Source of the DNA: Irpex lacteus
Taxonomy: Eukaryota > Basidiomycota > Agaricomycetes > Polyporales > Irpicaceae
DNA length: 64,000 nt
NCBI GenBank assembly: GCA_001986395.2
Contig: MQVO02000011.1
Coordinates: 744,001-808,000, forward strand
Direction: 5' to 3'
A program made the position numbers and the translations under genes. Positions 1 through 12,424 of the stretch are shown here, one piece after another. The notes beneath the pieces are model-generated. The model saw nothing but the letters and a program-made list of their open reading frames with translations. It had not been told where the DNA came from and made no database searches. The stretch's first letter is position 1; every line of letters begins with the position of its first letter.

Positions 1-121
1 TTTGATGCTCGCCCCTTGGAGTTTAAACTATTTTACAAAGTTATTGCTTTGATGCTTCTTATAGTAACATATAATGAGGTCTATGTTTGATTGTTTTACT
101 ATAGTCACAAATTTATCAAAA

Positions 122-167
122 CTCAGGAATCGTTTCTTGCCACTTGATGGCCTCACTCTCACAAGTG
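122..167 (-). repeat. 5' terminal motif of the dispersed element family, inverted
   Basis: This is the reverse complement of the ACTTGTGG...AAGTGGCA...ACGATTCCTGAG end motif seen at 1963, 5981, 9871, 18034 and 21091. The body of this copy would run leftward out of the window. The segment has the same order of blocks as the copies at 18034-18079 and 21091-21134. Confidence 0.6.
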
Positions 168-175
168 AGAGTTTA

Positions 176-470
176 GGTCGTTATCCAAAGCCATCCAGCT
201 CATAACTTCCTCAAATCTCCACCTTTTGATATGACAGTTGGATCATTTGAAAGGTATTCTCAAGGGCTACAATCTGATGTAGGTTCTGTGTGGAATGCAT
301 GTGTGATGGCCCCTAAGAGAATCAAAAACTGTTTGAGCCCAAAAAAACGCCTAACTACATGCAAAGCTAATGAATTTGTTACCCACTGTATTAGCAGAAT
401 TAGACACTGAGGAGCCACTTGTGTTACATGTCGCAGTTGTCCAAAGCGCTAGCTTGCACTGAAACGAAGA
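176..470 (+). repeat. 3' fragment of the dispersed non-coding element
   Basis: The sequence matches the last 300 bases of the modules ending near 5455, 12931 and 23265: the 'CCAAAGCCATCCAGCTCATA' block, then 'AAAAGCTAATGAATTTGTTA'-like sequence, then 'GCAGTTGTCCAAAGCGCTAG'. The 3' hairpin is broken after the GAAACGA. No coding capacity is apparent. Confidence 0.6.
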
Positions 471-1962
471 TCTAAACAATGTGTACAAAGTGCGTACAAA
501 GAAAATAATCTTCCTATCAAGGACAAGGATCATGAAGGCATTAGCCTTTTGACTCAACAAGTTAAGAAGCTGTGACTCACGGTGGGTGTCACGAAACTGG
601 TGGGCAACACTGTAACCTGGTGAATGAGCGGGGAACAGAGGTGTCCTAACGGATACAGGCATAGTTAGACGAGAAGGAATCTACCCACTCACAGGGTAGT
701 CGTTCAAAGGTGTGCGAGTCCTCTTGAATTCCCAAATCATCTTCCTTCGCACTCTGGCGAGGAAACAATGTTAGGAGTAGTAAAAGAGTGAATATTCCGT
801 ATGCCACGAGGGCCAAGGGCGTCAAGTATAAGTACAAATGCTGAGTTACATGCAGTAGCCTCATGCATTATCAGCATGGACACCAATCTAATCGCGCATT
901 GGACCGAGCCACATGAGATCTCTCTCACTGTGACCGAGGTTCGACGTGCCCAAATGACTAAAAAATGTTAAATAAAAAGAGAAAAATACAGGTACTCGGT
1001 TACAGAAGCGCACCACAAAGAAGACTTGTTGCGAAGGGCAGGGGCGCAGGGCCTCTAATATTACTAAGCTTTCAGAGAGAACTAACAGTGATTCAGATGA
1101 AGAATAGGCCAGGCTACAGAGGTATGAAGGTCTTGCACTTGTTAATGAAAAGTTTCAACTTATTGCACCTGTTGAGCAGCATGGCAAATCAAGTCACATG
1201 TGTGTCAGAAATCTTTGTTTTAAGAACTCCAACTGGTTTGATAATAATGTCACAACCTCTGAAGACAACAATGAAGGCACAGATTAATTTATTTACTTCT
1301 ATCCATGTAACTACAACACATAGAACAATGTCGCAGGCCTGAAAATCTGTAGCGAAGTCACAAGAGAGTGAGAGGCTGGTGACATGAGACAGTTAGAACG
1401 TAGAGGTGAGGATAACACATATGTGATGTATGCTATGCTCTATGCATGTTAGAGTGCAGTAACAGAATGCAACATATGTACTGAAGATGGTGGCCCCAAA
1501 GAACGGCGTGATGGCCAATTTCCCAGGCAGACTCGCATTGCCACTGTACATAAACCTTGGCCAGTGCAACACAAAACAGTCTTCGACTTCTGTACTGTAG
1601 AGTGTCATAAGAAAGGTGACAGCGAAGTGTTTACGGAGTGCAAGAACCTCAAGCAGCTGAAGCTGCACTTCGTACACCGGATAACCTCTAAATTTTTACT
1701 TGCGAATACTGTCAAAGCATCATCCTTTCTAGTCCCCTTGAATCTCACATAACCTGTGTCCACCACTACTTGTGCCTTGTGCGAGGCCTTCTTGGGAAGA
1801 AGAACAGGAAACTGTGTATCAACCACGTCTTGAGCTCCCATGGGGTAATCGTGAGCGAGGAACTCCCATCTCTGTCACTTCCCCTCACTGCCCCCATCTC
1901 AGCATTGGACATCCAATGTGCTCAAAACGCTAACTTTGGTGATGTCACTCTCTCAGATCTTC
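471..1962. other. No recognisable gene
   Basis: Only short open frames of 60-125 codons occur here. None shows a recognisable domain or a convincing exon-intron chain. Base composition is mixed and the stretch lies between two pieces of the repeat family, so it is probably old, decayed repeat or intergenic DNA. Confidence 0.4.
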
Positions 1963-4900
1963 ACTTGTGGTTAGCAAGGCCAGCAAGCGGCAGATCTCAA
2001 TTCCTAAGGCTACTAAAATGTACCAATATATATAATAAGTTATGATGATCATACAAGTTGTTATTTATCAAATGAGCCATTTAGTAACACTGATTTGAAA
2101 TAATACACACTTGATCTCAATAAAAATGTAATACATTAGTATTAGAAATTAGCTGCGCTACAAAATTATTTTTGTTGCTGCAGAAGGTATTTGATTCGAT
2201 AAAGCAATATTCAGAATAGAACAAAGTTCAACTTATACGTATGTTACTTTGTAATACAAAGTAAAGTTCAAAGATTATTCAACCTGTACTATGGTACTAA
2301 TATTTTTGCTATATCTTTTTAACCACAGAAGATATTGGAATTCTGAGATCATACTCAGAAGTCTAGTTAAAATATAATCCCATCAAGCTATATATTAATT
2401 TTGACATCAAAATACATTGATGTCATATTATGTTGCTCAAAATAAGCAATCAAAAAGAATCAGAAATGAGAGAACGGCCTCTTTAGGCAATTTAATGATG
2501 TCTATTAGCTATAACAGTCATTGAAGCAATAGATAACTATGAAATTTGCGGTCAGCAAGGCCGGCAAGTGGCAAATCATGATTAAGATAAAACTTAACTC
2601 ATATCCATGTCACTATGTAATACAAAGCAAAGTTCACAGATTATTCAACCTGTACAACAGAACTAATATTTTCTCTAAATCTTTCGAGCAATAGAAGATA
2701 TTGAATTTTTCAGATCATATTCAGAACTCTGGGTAAAATACGATCCCGGCAAGATATGTATTAATTTTGATATCAAAATACATTGATGTCATGTTATGTC
2801 ATTCAAAAGAAGCAAAATATAAAATAAACGCTCAAAAAGAATAAGAAATGAGGGAATTGCCTTTTTAGGCAATTTAATAATGTCTATCTATTAGTTACAG
2901 CAATCATTGAAGCAATAGAAAATTGTAAACGTAAAAGTGTTTTTCAATTGCAGCAAGTCAAAGTTTGTTACTCTAGTTACACAATTGAGTAACTTTAATC
3001 AATATATTGATACAATTATTATAGTGTTTTATTTCTCAAAGTTTTTGAATTTTGAAATTTGAGTAAGCAAACTTTTCTTACTATTGTTATTGCAGTAAGC
3101 AGCTTTTGTTACCACTATAATGTCTCTCAAAACACTCTAGATATTAGTGAAAGTGTTCAAACTTCTCAGTTTTTGTAAAGATTTACTTCATATCTTTTGA
3201 AATATTCTGCCTATCAAAATTCTGAGCTCAAATTCAGAATCCTAGGGAAAGTTCAGTCGAGATGATGTCACCTCGGGCAAAAGCTGATTGGAGAGCACCT
3301 GAAATCCGTGAGGAAAACATCGATTCACACACCTAACAGTCTGAAAGTTAAATAAACTACCAGTTAAATGGACGTTTATAGCCGGTCGGAAACTTACGAT
3401 GTTAGAGGGTTGATTTGGTAACCTACACAGAAAGGGAAAATCCGCTGATTATCACACCCTTTTGGCGGTTTTGCGATTGTCAGAAAAGCCCTGACGAGTT
3501 TACCCATCCACCAATAGACAAAGCGCAGATTAGTTTTTCTTTGTGCGCGCTGAGAAACCATCAGATTGGTTACCTATCTCAAAATCCAGTCCGCCTCGAA
3601 AAGGTGCCTATGTGATTACCTCTTTGCGCGGTGCGAAACGACGCCTTTGTTAAACAAATCAATCGTTTTCATTGCGTCTGAGCGTATCACTTTTCGACGT
3701 CGGATTTCTTTCCTGAAAGGGACCAATTCCATCAATTTTGACATGTGCTAATAATTTATATCATCTGGCGCAAGAAAATGGCCAGATAATGGGTAGATAG
3801 TTTACCTCTCCACTCGAAATAAATCTGCTGGCTGGGCGTGTGAATTGATGCATTTCTCACGGATTTCAGGCACTCTCCAATCAGCTTTTTCCCGAGGTGT
3901 GTATATATCCATTTTACATCAAAATATGTTGATATCATATCATCTGCATCAAAAACTGATCAATTGTCAGAATAAATGCCCATAAACGCAAACAACATAC
4001 TGTGTTACTCCTTTAGGCAATTTAGTAACAACTATCAAACTTACTCTTAATGTCATGTGAACTGATGCAATTTTTCATTTTTTCAACTATCAGTAAGTAT
4101 AAAGTTTGTTACTATTGTTACTGAAGTAAGTAAACTTACTTACCACTTTGTTACCCTCATTCATCTCACATGTACTCATATTTACACAGTCAACACATCT
4201 ACTTACCCGTCAAGCACTTACCAGTTATGTTATCAAATTTCTCTACTTACCGATATAGATCCTATACAAAGTATAGTAAGTAAGTCTTACCTATCATTAC
4301 ATACTCTAATCAGTCTCCCAGCACTCATTCTTACACCAGAAAGCCGCCCAGTACCAATTTCAAATATATTTTGATATTTTTGAATATTTTTATATCATAG
4401 GTTATGAATGTGCTGACACATTGCTAATGATGCCATTTTGAAAACTGGCGCCGTCCGGTCAGCACCAGTTTCCAAATTCTCGTCATATCCTCTTAGTAGG
4501 TGGGCCAGGCTCTATTTGTGCATGTTTACTATGTTTCAAGTATGGAAATCCCAAGGTCACCAGTTCCAATCCTGTGGGTGTCACTTTTTGCATCTTTCTT
4601 TCAAGCCTGAAAGTGCATCAATAAAATTTGGAAAAATCGGAATATATTACGTCATACCGTATAATATGCTATGATGCTCATGAGGTACATTTATAAGGCA
4701 TAAACAGGTACAAACTTTGAATCATACACAAATTTAGTTAGGAGGAAAGGGAAACAAATTGTATCTTGTTTTCTACCCAACATATCAGTACAATTTCCTT
4801 TCCAGCTTGTCAATATACTCTATATGGCTAAAATACATAGCTCTGATTATTGCCATCAAAGTCTATAATTGGTTATAAATTGATTCAATCATATTTTAGT

Positions 4901-5455
4901 TGGTCTCTGGATTTGTATCAAACTATGGGCTAATCAAAATTATTCTATGGATCTCATCAATTTCTGATGACCTACATACCTACTGATGTGGTTAGAGTAT
5001 TAATAGTAATATTGCTAGTGAGCTGGTTTTGAATTCATACGACATCCTCGTCCTTTGAGAAATCATGCTACACATTACACCATGCCCGATACTACATTTT
5101 ATAGTATGGGCTTACTTCAAATACATGCACAGTGTGTAATACTACATGCTTGAACTGCTTACAAAGTGCCTATAAAAATTTGAAGCGGAGTTTGAAACTT
5201 CAGGGCGTCAATCAAAGCCATCCAGCTCATAACTTCCTCAAATCTCCACCTTCTGATATGAAAGTTAAATCATTTGAAAGGTCTTCTCAACGGCTATAAT
5301 CTGATGTAATTCTTGTGTAGAATGAATGTGTTATAGCTTCTACAAAAATTAAAAACAGTTTGACATGCAAAAAGTGCCCAACTACAAGCAAAAGCTAATG
5401 AATTGGTTACCTACCGTATTGGTGAAATTAGACACTGAGGAACCACTCACGTTGA
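1963..5455 (+). mobile_element. Large non-coding element of the dispersed family (copy with 5' end, 3' end lost)
   Basis: It begins with the family 5' motif (ACTTGTGGTTAGCAAGGCC, then AAGCGGCAG) at 1963-2010 and is collinear with 9871-12931 over most of its length. A second, degraded copy of the 5' motif lies at about 2550-2580, suggesting internal duplication or nesting. The right end stops at about 5455, just where the other copies continue into the GTTACATCTCGCAGTTG block and the terminal hairpin. No open frame above about 80 codons is present, so it must be non-autonomous or fully decayed. Confidence 0.55.
4350..5455 (+). repeat. 1.1-kb repeat module, copy 1
   Basis: This is collinear with 11735-12865 and 22195-23205. 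Shared landmarks in order are 'GGTTATGAATGTGCTGACAC', a palindrome (decayed here at about 4435-4475), tRNA-like boxes, 'AAGTGCATCAATAAAAT', 'TTAGGAGGAAAGGGAAA', 'TATAGTATGGGCTTACTTCA' and 'CCAAAGCCATCCAGC'-like sequence. Copy 1 contains only one unit of the short tandem array that is expanded in the other two copies. Confidence 0.7.
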
Positions 5456-5980
5456 CACGCTCAACATACGCCACGCCTCCTCAGAACTCTAACAGCTTCT
5501 TTTCGACTTCTCAGAAGCCCTGGGCATAGTCCTGCGCGGACTTGGGCACGTTCGAGTGCCCGTGGTCAAGCCTCGGCCCCAGCCTCGAACCTCGGTCAAT
5601 GACGTCTCTTTCAGCACCCGCTCGCCCGACTCTGTTACCGTTTTTGGTCTACCCCGCCTATACACACCACCTTCCCGCCTCTCTTCCCGTGCTAATCGAC
5701 TAGCCTACTTGTGCACAAGGCTCCTTGCGTTAACTCGACCAAGACTTCCACACTATCGATGTTCGGCATTGGCTGCTTGGCTCCCTCGGCCTTGCGTTCC
5801 CTTAGACGAGTCCTCAGGTGCACTGCGCCGATGCGCCACTAGCCTTGAGGCTCACACCCCCGATGTCGCGGAGTTTCTCTGTCACCTCTCTTTGTGTTCA
5901 TTATTATTCTCATCTTCCTCCCTCCCTTGTCCTATTCGACCTTGCCTTCCTCCTGTCCTACTCTATCGTGCTCTTAGGAC
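5456..5980. other. GC- and CT-rich insert, no recognised gene
   Basis: The composition changes sharply from AT-rich to pyrimidine-rich, GC-rich sequence resembling the LTR-like segment at 7.5-9.5 kb. A 160-codon open frame (5556-6038) runs through it, but its composition (R, P, S and L rich) looks like a low-complexity shadow rather than a protein. It is flanked on the right by a family 5' end motif. Confidence 0.35.
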
Positions 5981-7528
5981 ACTTGTGTGGAGCAGGCCGG
6001 CAAGCGGCAGGATACGATTCCTGAAACTCATCATGTGAAATTATAACTCATTGTAAGTAGGCCAGCAAGCGGCAAAAATACAATTGCAAGTATTGAATCG
6101 GTTCTATATTTTCAAATACAATAAGATAAATTTCAGTATTTATAATACTTATATAGATACTGGAATTGACTCTGCAAGATTCAGATATCTAGTGGTACAT
6201 TTCTATCTGATATTGATTATACTTGAAACTAAATAAGAATAATCTATCTCTTAGATTCTCAACAAGTTGAATTTGATTAACATGTTTTGTTGCACAAGTA
6301 GGTGATACTACTTATCTTCATTACAATCCCATGCTCATCCTAGTTAAATGCTCTATCTTACTATAGATATAAATTAAAGTCACAAGTAACATTATAAGTT
6401 CTATTATTAGTAAATTATATTTTGTTTTATTATGTACTTGAGTAACAAACATACAGTCAGGTAATACTTTCAAATTTACTTGGCTTACTATCTAAGTACA
6501 TGTCTGAGACTACTTCAATAAGTTTATATTGACTGTACACAAAAAGCATTCATTCATATTAAGAATATTGCAATCAAGTCTAATATGATTTGAGCTATGT
6601 TTGAGCTAATGTAAGCATAATAAGGCTAAAGCATAGATAGACACCTCAAACATTGCCTGGCTATGAATCAACCTCATTTGTATTACATTATTTGTAAAGT
6701 GCCCAATTCAAATGCTACCCAAGGAAAATTCTTTTCAGATTCAAATGATACTTGTTTTAATTCAGAAAAGAAAAATAGTCAGCAAATCAAAGTATACCAA
6801 AGACCACTGATCAATAATTCAATATACACTAGTTCATTAAATTGCATAGCACTTAAGTGATTATCAATAAGTCTCTCAGCTATATTTTCAGATATTTGAT
6901 ATATTACCATATTTAGACATTGTTTGATTGACATCAAATTCTACCCAAGCATACTTCTCATGTTCTAGGTTGCTATGCTCAAATTTTGTATGAATCTATA
7001 CAAGGGTTCAAGAGATATCTGAAGATCAATGCTAGATCTGTCCAGATCTAACATTGATTGCCATTTTGTGCAAGATCCAATCATCAGTATGACATAATTC
7101 TTATAGATTCATGATTCCCCAAGTCTATAGATCATACCTAAACAAAGTTATCATTAGCCAATCAGAGGCCACCATCAATTTGATGTCCCATCACAACTGT
7201 GCAAATGATTATATAAGCGCCAAATAAGCGCCCATTATCAATATTTGATCGCATTCCCTATTATGATAGGTAGCTGGCTCTTTTTGTTCTATTACATCAG
7301 CAATTTTACGCATGTAGTTGGCTGAACCAGTCTTGAGCCAACCTGATATGCAATTGTGTTTATGTAATGACTTTGGCTGAATTCTACCTCTGTCACTTCT
7401 GGGCGCTAGTTCGTGTTATCATAAAAGGCAACAGTTTCCCACGGATGGAACATGAAAGTTACATGTCGCCAGCACAGCGCACAAGTGCGCACTGGAAACG
7501 ATTCAACTTCGTTCCTCAGGAATCGTAA
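5981..7528 (+). mobile_element. Non-coding element of the dispersed family, short form with both ends
   Basis: The left end has the 5' motif (GGCCGGCAAGCGGCAG, then ACGATTCCTGA). The right end carries GTTACATGTCGC, then ACGATTC, a short spacer and CTCAGGAATCGT, a stem that can fold on itself. The 1.5-kb interior is AT-rich, lacks a credible open frame and differs from the interior of the 1963 and 9871 copies. The ends are therefore shared while the interior is not, as expected for non-autonomous derivatives of one element. Confidence 0.55.
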
Positions 7529-7544
7529 ATTTTCTTAGTAACCT

Positions 7545-8250
7545 TCCTCGCTTGTTACTCTCTCGGCCCTCCCTTGGCGTGTTTCACCCGACGTTCCTTG
7601 GCATATTTTCCGTTACATGCTCGGCCCTTCGTCTTACTCATTCTCGTTTCTCGGCCAAAGCCTTACCTTTGTCGTTCTGTCGTTTCCTTCTCTGCTAGAC
7701 TTATACAGACAGACATTGGCCTCGGACACATATAAATAGGGCATATATGTGTAGAGTAGCAACAAGCAATCTACGCCGCACATTTCACCCTCAAACTTCG
7801 CGCTCTCAGCTTGACTTCACTGTGTCCGACTTTCCCCAGCGTCCCTCTGTGTTACTTGCGAATACCCTGTGTCTGTGTTGCATCCTTTGCATTTATTATT
7901 GTTCCTTTGCATCTGTACCCATTTACCCACCTTCCACAGTGTTCTTGCTCAGCTCGAACCTACCTTAGACGACAGGATTAGTTGTCTGAGAGGTTCAGCC
8001 AAGGTCTTGTTGCGTTGCAGGCGGTGTTGCACGAGTATTAGTAGGACGTATACGGGTAGCTCTTGCTGCTTGGCCCTGCTGTTGATTGTTCAGTTGTTCG
8101 GCCTCGGATTACTCAGTGTTGCACACCCCTTAAGCTTGTCTTAGGGTCAGACAGATATTTATACCTAGTGTTGCGACGTTGTCGGTCAAGCTTGGGACTC
8201 AGAGGCCCTTGCATTTCTCGTACACCCCCTCGCTCTCGGCCGGTGACACG
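7545..8250 (+). mobile_element. LTR-like segment, copy 1
   Basis: This GC-rich, CT-rich stretch has a TATA-type box (TATAAATAGG near 7730) followed by CCCTCAAACTTCG, a TTAGTAGGACGTATACG block and TTGGGACTCAGAGGCCCT. The same landmarks occur in the same order about 1.2 kb downstream. The promoter-like layout and direct duplication fit long terminal repeats of a retroelement. No reverse transcriptase or integrase frame is present between the copies, so it would be solo or TRIM-like at best. Confidence 0.45.
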
Positions 8251-8699
8251 TGGCTGAACGGCTGCACGTTCCAGACTCCTGAAATCGGCATTTTTCGCTC
8301 GATCCGTCGTCATCGCGGAACCTCGTATACGTTCGTCGCAGAACCCTTCGAACCGCGGAACTCTGTCGTCACGGAACGTCTGCCTGTACCCTCATCCCTT
8401 CCTCGTGACCTCCCGGATCGCTCTACTCGTCACGGATCTTCAAATTAACGACGGGACCCTGGCAACCACGGACGACCATGTGCTTCCCCTCGGACAACCG
8501 ACACATCGCTCCCGTTCGGACCACGGACGACCCTCTTCGGTGCTATCGGGCGAACAAGAATAGCTGCCTGTCAAATTGGTTGCTAGCGCCCTTAGCCTCG
8601 TGCTCGCAACTCCCGACGACTGCCCCTTTGGACCATATGACCACCGCTCCACCTCCCGCCTTGGCGCCCGTTACCCTTGTCTTCCCATTCGCTGTTACC

Positions 8700-9490
8700 C
8701 TCTCCCTCACATGATTCTTTATTTTCCCCGCTTCCCATTCGTCCATGTCCGCGTTCCGCGCTGCACTATCCTTTCCGTCTCTCCCCGACGTACCTGTTTC
8801 ATGCTATATTTTATCTTCTGACTCATTTCTTGGCACGGATCGTGTCATCTCTCCTTACACTCACTTAGTCACCCACGGACAATATTTCTCTAAGTTCGAT
8901 TTTGCTTATGGACGTTCTACCGTATATAAAGAGGCCTGTACTCGTAGGATAGGGACAAGAAATCCACCCGCTACAGTTTACCCCTCAAACTTGCGTCCGG
9001 AACTCCTTCACGACCTCTAAACTCTCTCTACCAAAACCCTTTACTGCGACTTTGCGACTCTGCGTTTACTGCGACTGCGTTATACTGCGTTTGCGACTGC
9101 GACTGCGACTGCGTTACTGTGTTCTCCTTTGCGACTTTGCGTGTTCCGTTTCCGTGCGTCCGATCCGTGCGTACGGTCTGCGTTCCGTCCTACCTTCCTC
9201 GGATCTCGTAGTCCTGTTGTACCCCCGGACTGTGTTAGAGTCTTCCGTGGTTTCTTGGTGCTTGCGCGTGGTTGCGACCAGTCTTAGTAGGACGTACACT
9301 TCTGTCTACGGACGGAAGGCCCTGCTGTGTGTGTCACGATTGTCGTTCCGGTTCCGTCTCTAGCAGCCACACTTGACCTAGTGTTGAGTTCGGATTGACT
9401 ACCTCTGCGTTGCGGTGTCGGTTGTTGGTTAGTCAGTCTTGGGACTCAGAGACCCTCGCACTACTACACACTTCCTCACTCATCGCAGGC
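8700..9490 (+). mobile_element. LTR-like segment, copy 2
   Basis: This is a diverged direct copy of 7545-8250. It carries a TATA-like box (TATAAAGAGG near 8925), CCCCTCAAACTTGCG, CTTAGTAGGACGTACAC and CTTGGGACTCAGAGACCCT in the same order and at similar spacing. Between the copies (8250-8700) is GC-rich sequence without a recognised product. Confidence 0.45.
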
Positions 9491-9648
9491 CACGTTATCG
9501 CTCCGTTCCGGGGTTAGGTGGTCTGTAGGTTCTTGTCTCTTATCCGAGCGCGGCCTGGTGTCTCACCGGACCACGTTATTGCTCCTATATTGGGGTTAGG
9601 TGGTTTGGTAGGTTCGTCCTTTGTCTGAGTGCGGCTTGGTGTCTCAAC
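9490..9648 (+). repeat. Tandem duplication of an approximately 80-bp unit
   Basis: Two adjacent diverged units each begin CCACGTTAT(C/T)GCTCC and contain GGGGTTAGGTGGT, then GAG(C/T)GCGGC(C/T)TGGTGTCTCA. They lie directly downstream of LTR-like copy 2 and abut a family 3' end at 9648-9722. Confidence 0.6.
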
Positions 9649-9722
9649 GTTACATCTCACAGTTGTCCAAAGCGCTAGCTCGCACTGGAACAATTCTTCT
9701 TTGTACCTTAGGAATTGTGAAT
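9648..9722 (+). repeat. 3' hairpin end of the dispersed element family
   Basis: The order is GTTACATCTCACAGTTGTCC, then GCGCTAGCTCGCACTGG, then AACAATTC and TTAGGAATTGTGAA. The two arms ACAATTC and GAATTGT still pair although both differ from the ACGATTC/GAATCGT of other copies. Confidence 0.6.
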
Positions 9723-11809
9723 AAGTACATGCTTTTGCTTGATAACAAACACTCAATAAATCAATATTATTTATACAAGTGCACCTACCCTCAAGAGCTT
9801 TGTCTTCCATATTCTCATCTTTGTCTGCAATGGCTGCTGTCGTCTCCCCCACTGTTCTTTTCTTACAAGAACTTGTGGTTAGCAAGGCCGGCAAGCGGCA
9901 GATCACGATTCCTGAGGCTACTGGGATGCACCAATATATATAATAAGTTACAGTGATCATATGAGTTGTTATCTATCAGATAGACATTTAAAAACACTAT
10001 TTTGAAACAAGACACACTTGATCTAAATACAATAGTATACATTAATATTAGAAATTAGTCGAGATCATATTCAGAAGGTACGTATTGATTTTGACATCAA
10101 AATACATTGATGTCATGTTATGCTATTCAAAAGAAGCAAAATATTTAAATAAGCACGCAAGAAAAATAGGAAATGAGAGAATTGCCTTTTTAGGCAATAT
10201 AATAATGTATATTAGCTATAACAATCATTCAAGCAATAGAAAACTATCAATATGAAAGTGTTTCTTATCTGCAGCAAGTCAAAGTTTGTTACTCTAGTTA
10301 CACAGTTATTTTAGTGTTTTATTTGAAATTTGAGTAAGCAAAGTTTTCTTACTTTTGTTATTGCAGTAAGTAAACTCTGTTACCACTGTAATGTCTTTCA
10401 AAACACTCCAGATATTACTGAAAATATTTAAACTCCCAACTTTTACGCACACTTTCTTCATATCTTTTGAAGTACTCTGCCTATGGAAATTCTGAGCTCA
10501 AATTCAGAATCCTGGGGAAAATTCGGTCCAGATGACATATATATCCATTTTACATCAAAATATATTGATGTCATGTGATCTGCATCAAAAACGGGCCAAT
10601 TGTCAAATTAAGCGCCCATGAACGCAAACAACACACTGTGTTACCCCTTTAGGCCATTTAGTAACAACTATCCAATCTACTCTTGATGTTCTATGAACTG
10701 ATGCAATTTTTCAATTTTTCAACTATCAGTAAGTATCAGGTTTGTTATTTGTGTTACTGACATAAGTAAACTTACTTACCTCTTGACTATTTCTATTTAT
10801 CTCATATATACTTATATGTACACAGTAAACACATTCACTCACTTATCAAGCACCTACCAGTTACGTCATCAAGTTTCTTTACTTACTGGCATAGAGCCTA
10901 TACAATGTATAGTAAGAACCACATGTTACATGTCGCAGTTGTCCAAAGCACTATCACGCATTGAAACAATTCTTCTCCGTACCTCAGGGATTGTGAACAA
11001 TCAAGTAACTTTAATCAACACATTGACACAATTATTATGATGTTTTATTCATCAAAGTTTTTGAATTTTGAAATATGAGTAAGCAAAGTTTTATTACTTT
11101 TGTTATTGCAGTAAGTAACCTCTATTACCATTGTAATGTCTTTCCAAACACTTCACATATTACTGAAACTGTTCAAACTTCCAACTTTTGTGAACATTCT
11201 CTTCATATCTTTTGAAATATTCCTCCTATCAAAATTCTGAGGTCAAATTCAGAATCCTGGGGAAAATTCGGTCCAGATGACATATATATCCATTTTACAT
11301 CAAAATATATTGATGTCATGTGATCTGCATCAAAAACGGGCCAATTGTCAAATTAAGCGCCCATATATGTAAACAACATGCTGTGTTACTCCTTTAGGCA
11401 ATTTAGTAACACCTACTCTTGATGTTCTCTGAACTGATGCAATTTTTCAATTTTTCAACTATCAGTAAGTATAAAGTTTGTTACTGTTGTTATCGAAGTA
11501 AGCAAACTTATTTACCGCTTTGTTACCCCTATTCATCTCATATATACTCATATTTACACAGTAAACACATCTACTTACTCATCAAGCACCTACCAGTTAC
11601 GTCATCAAGTTTTTTTACTTACTGGCCCAGAGCCTATACAAAGTGTAGTAAGTAAGTCTTACCCATCATTACATACTCTAATGAGCCTCCTAGCACTCAT
11701 TGTTACGCTATAAAGCCCCCCAACATCCATTTTCAAATATATTTTCATGTATTTAAATATTTTTATATCATAGGTTATGAATGTGCTGACACATTGCTAA
11801 TGATGCCAT

Positions 11810-11849
11810 TTTGGAAACTGGCGCTGACCGGTCAGCGCCAGTTTCCAAA
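11810..11849. repeat. Perfect 40-bp palindrome
   Basis: The left arm TTTGGAAACTGGCGCTGACC is the exact reverse complement of the right arm with no spacer (centre between 11829 and 11830). It can form a cruciform in DNA or a 20-bp stem in RNA. Confidence 0.9.
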
Positions 11850-11857
11850 TTCTCGTG

Positions 11858-11965
11858 ATATCCTCTTAGTAGGTGGACCGGGCTCTATTTGTGCATGTTT
11901 ACTATGTTTCAAATATGGAAATCCAAAGGTCACCGGTTCCAATCCTGTAGGTGCCACTTTTGCAT
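11858..11965 (+). ncRNA. tRNA-like Pol III promoter boxes (SINE-like)
   Basis: TCTTAGTAGG resembles an A box (TRGYNNANNNG). About 70 nt downstream, CCGGTTCCAATCC is close to the B-box consensus GGTTCGANTCC. A short T run follows. The sequence does not fold into a full tRNA with a paired acceptor stem, so it is a tRNA-derived promoter relic, not a tRNA gene. Homologous boxes lie at about 4485-4590 and 22200-22290. Confidence 0.45.
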
Positions 11966-12424
11966 CCTTCTTTCAAGGCTGAAAGTGCATCAATAAAATT
12001 CGGAAAAATCAGAATATATTATGTCATACCCTCTGATATATCATGATGCTTGTGCATTACATTTATAAACACATAAATAGGTAAAAACTTTGAATCATGC
12101 ACACATTTGGTTAGGAGGAAAAGAGAAAAAAATCATATCTTGTTTTCTACCAAACATATCATCACAATTTCTCTCCCAGCTCGTCAATATACTCTATAGG
12201 GCCAGGATGCATGGCCCTGATCATTGTAATCAAAGTCTATTACTTGTTCTAGACTGGTTTGGTCGTATTTTTAGTTTCTCTCTGTGTACTTGTATCAAAC
12301 TGTAGTCTGACCAGGACTGTTCTATTGACCTCATCAATTTCTGGCCACCTACATACCTGCTGACATGTTGATAGCATTAAGCATATAGCCAGTGGGCTAA
12401 TTTTGAATTTATATGTCATTCTCA

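Noticed and set aside
5556..6038. 160-codon open frame on the + strand
   Set aside because: Its composition follows the CT-rich, GC-rich DNA and resembles no protein family; it lies in an LTR-like segment beside an element end.
8063..9363. Cluster of overlapping open frames on both strands
   Set aside because: GC-rich sequence lowers stop frequency; the frames overlap, share no domain and coincide with the repeated LTR-like segments.
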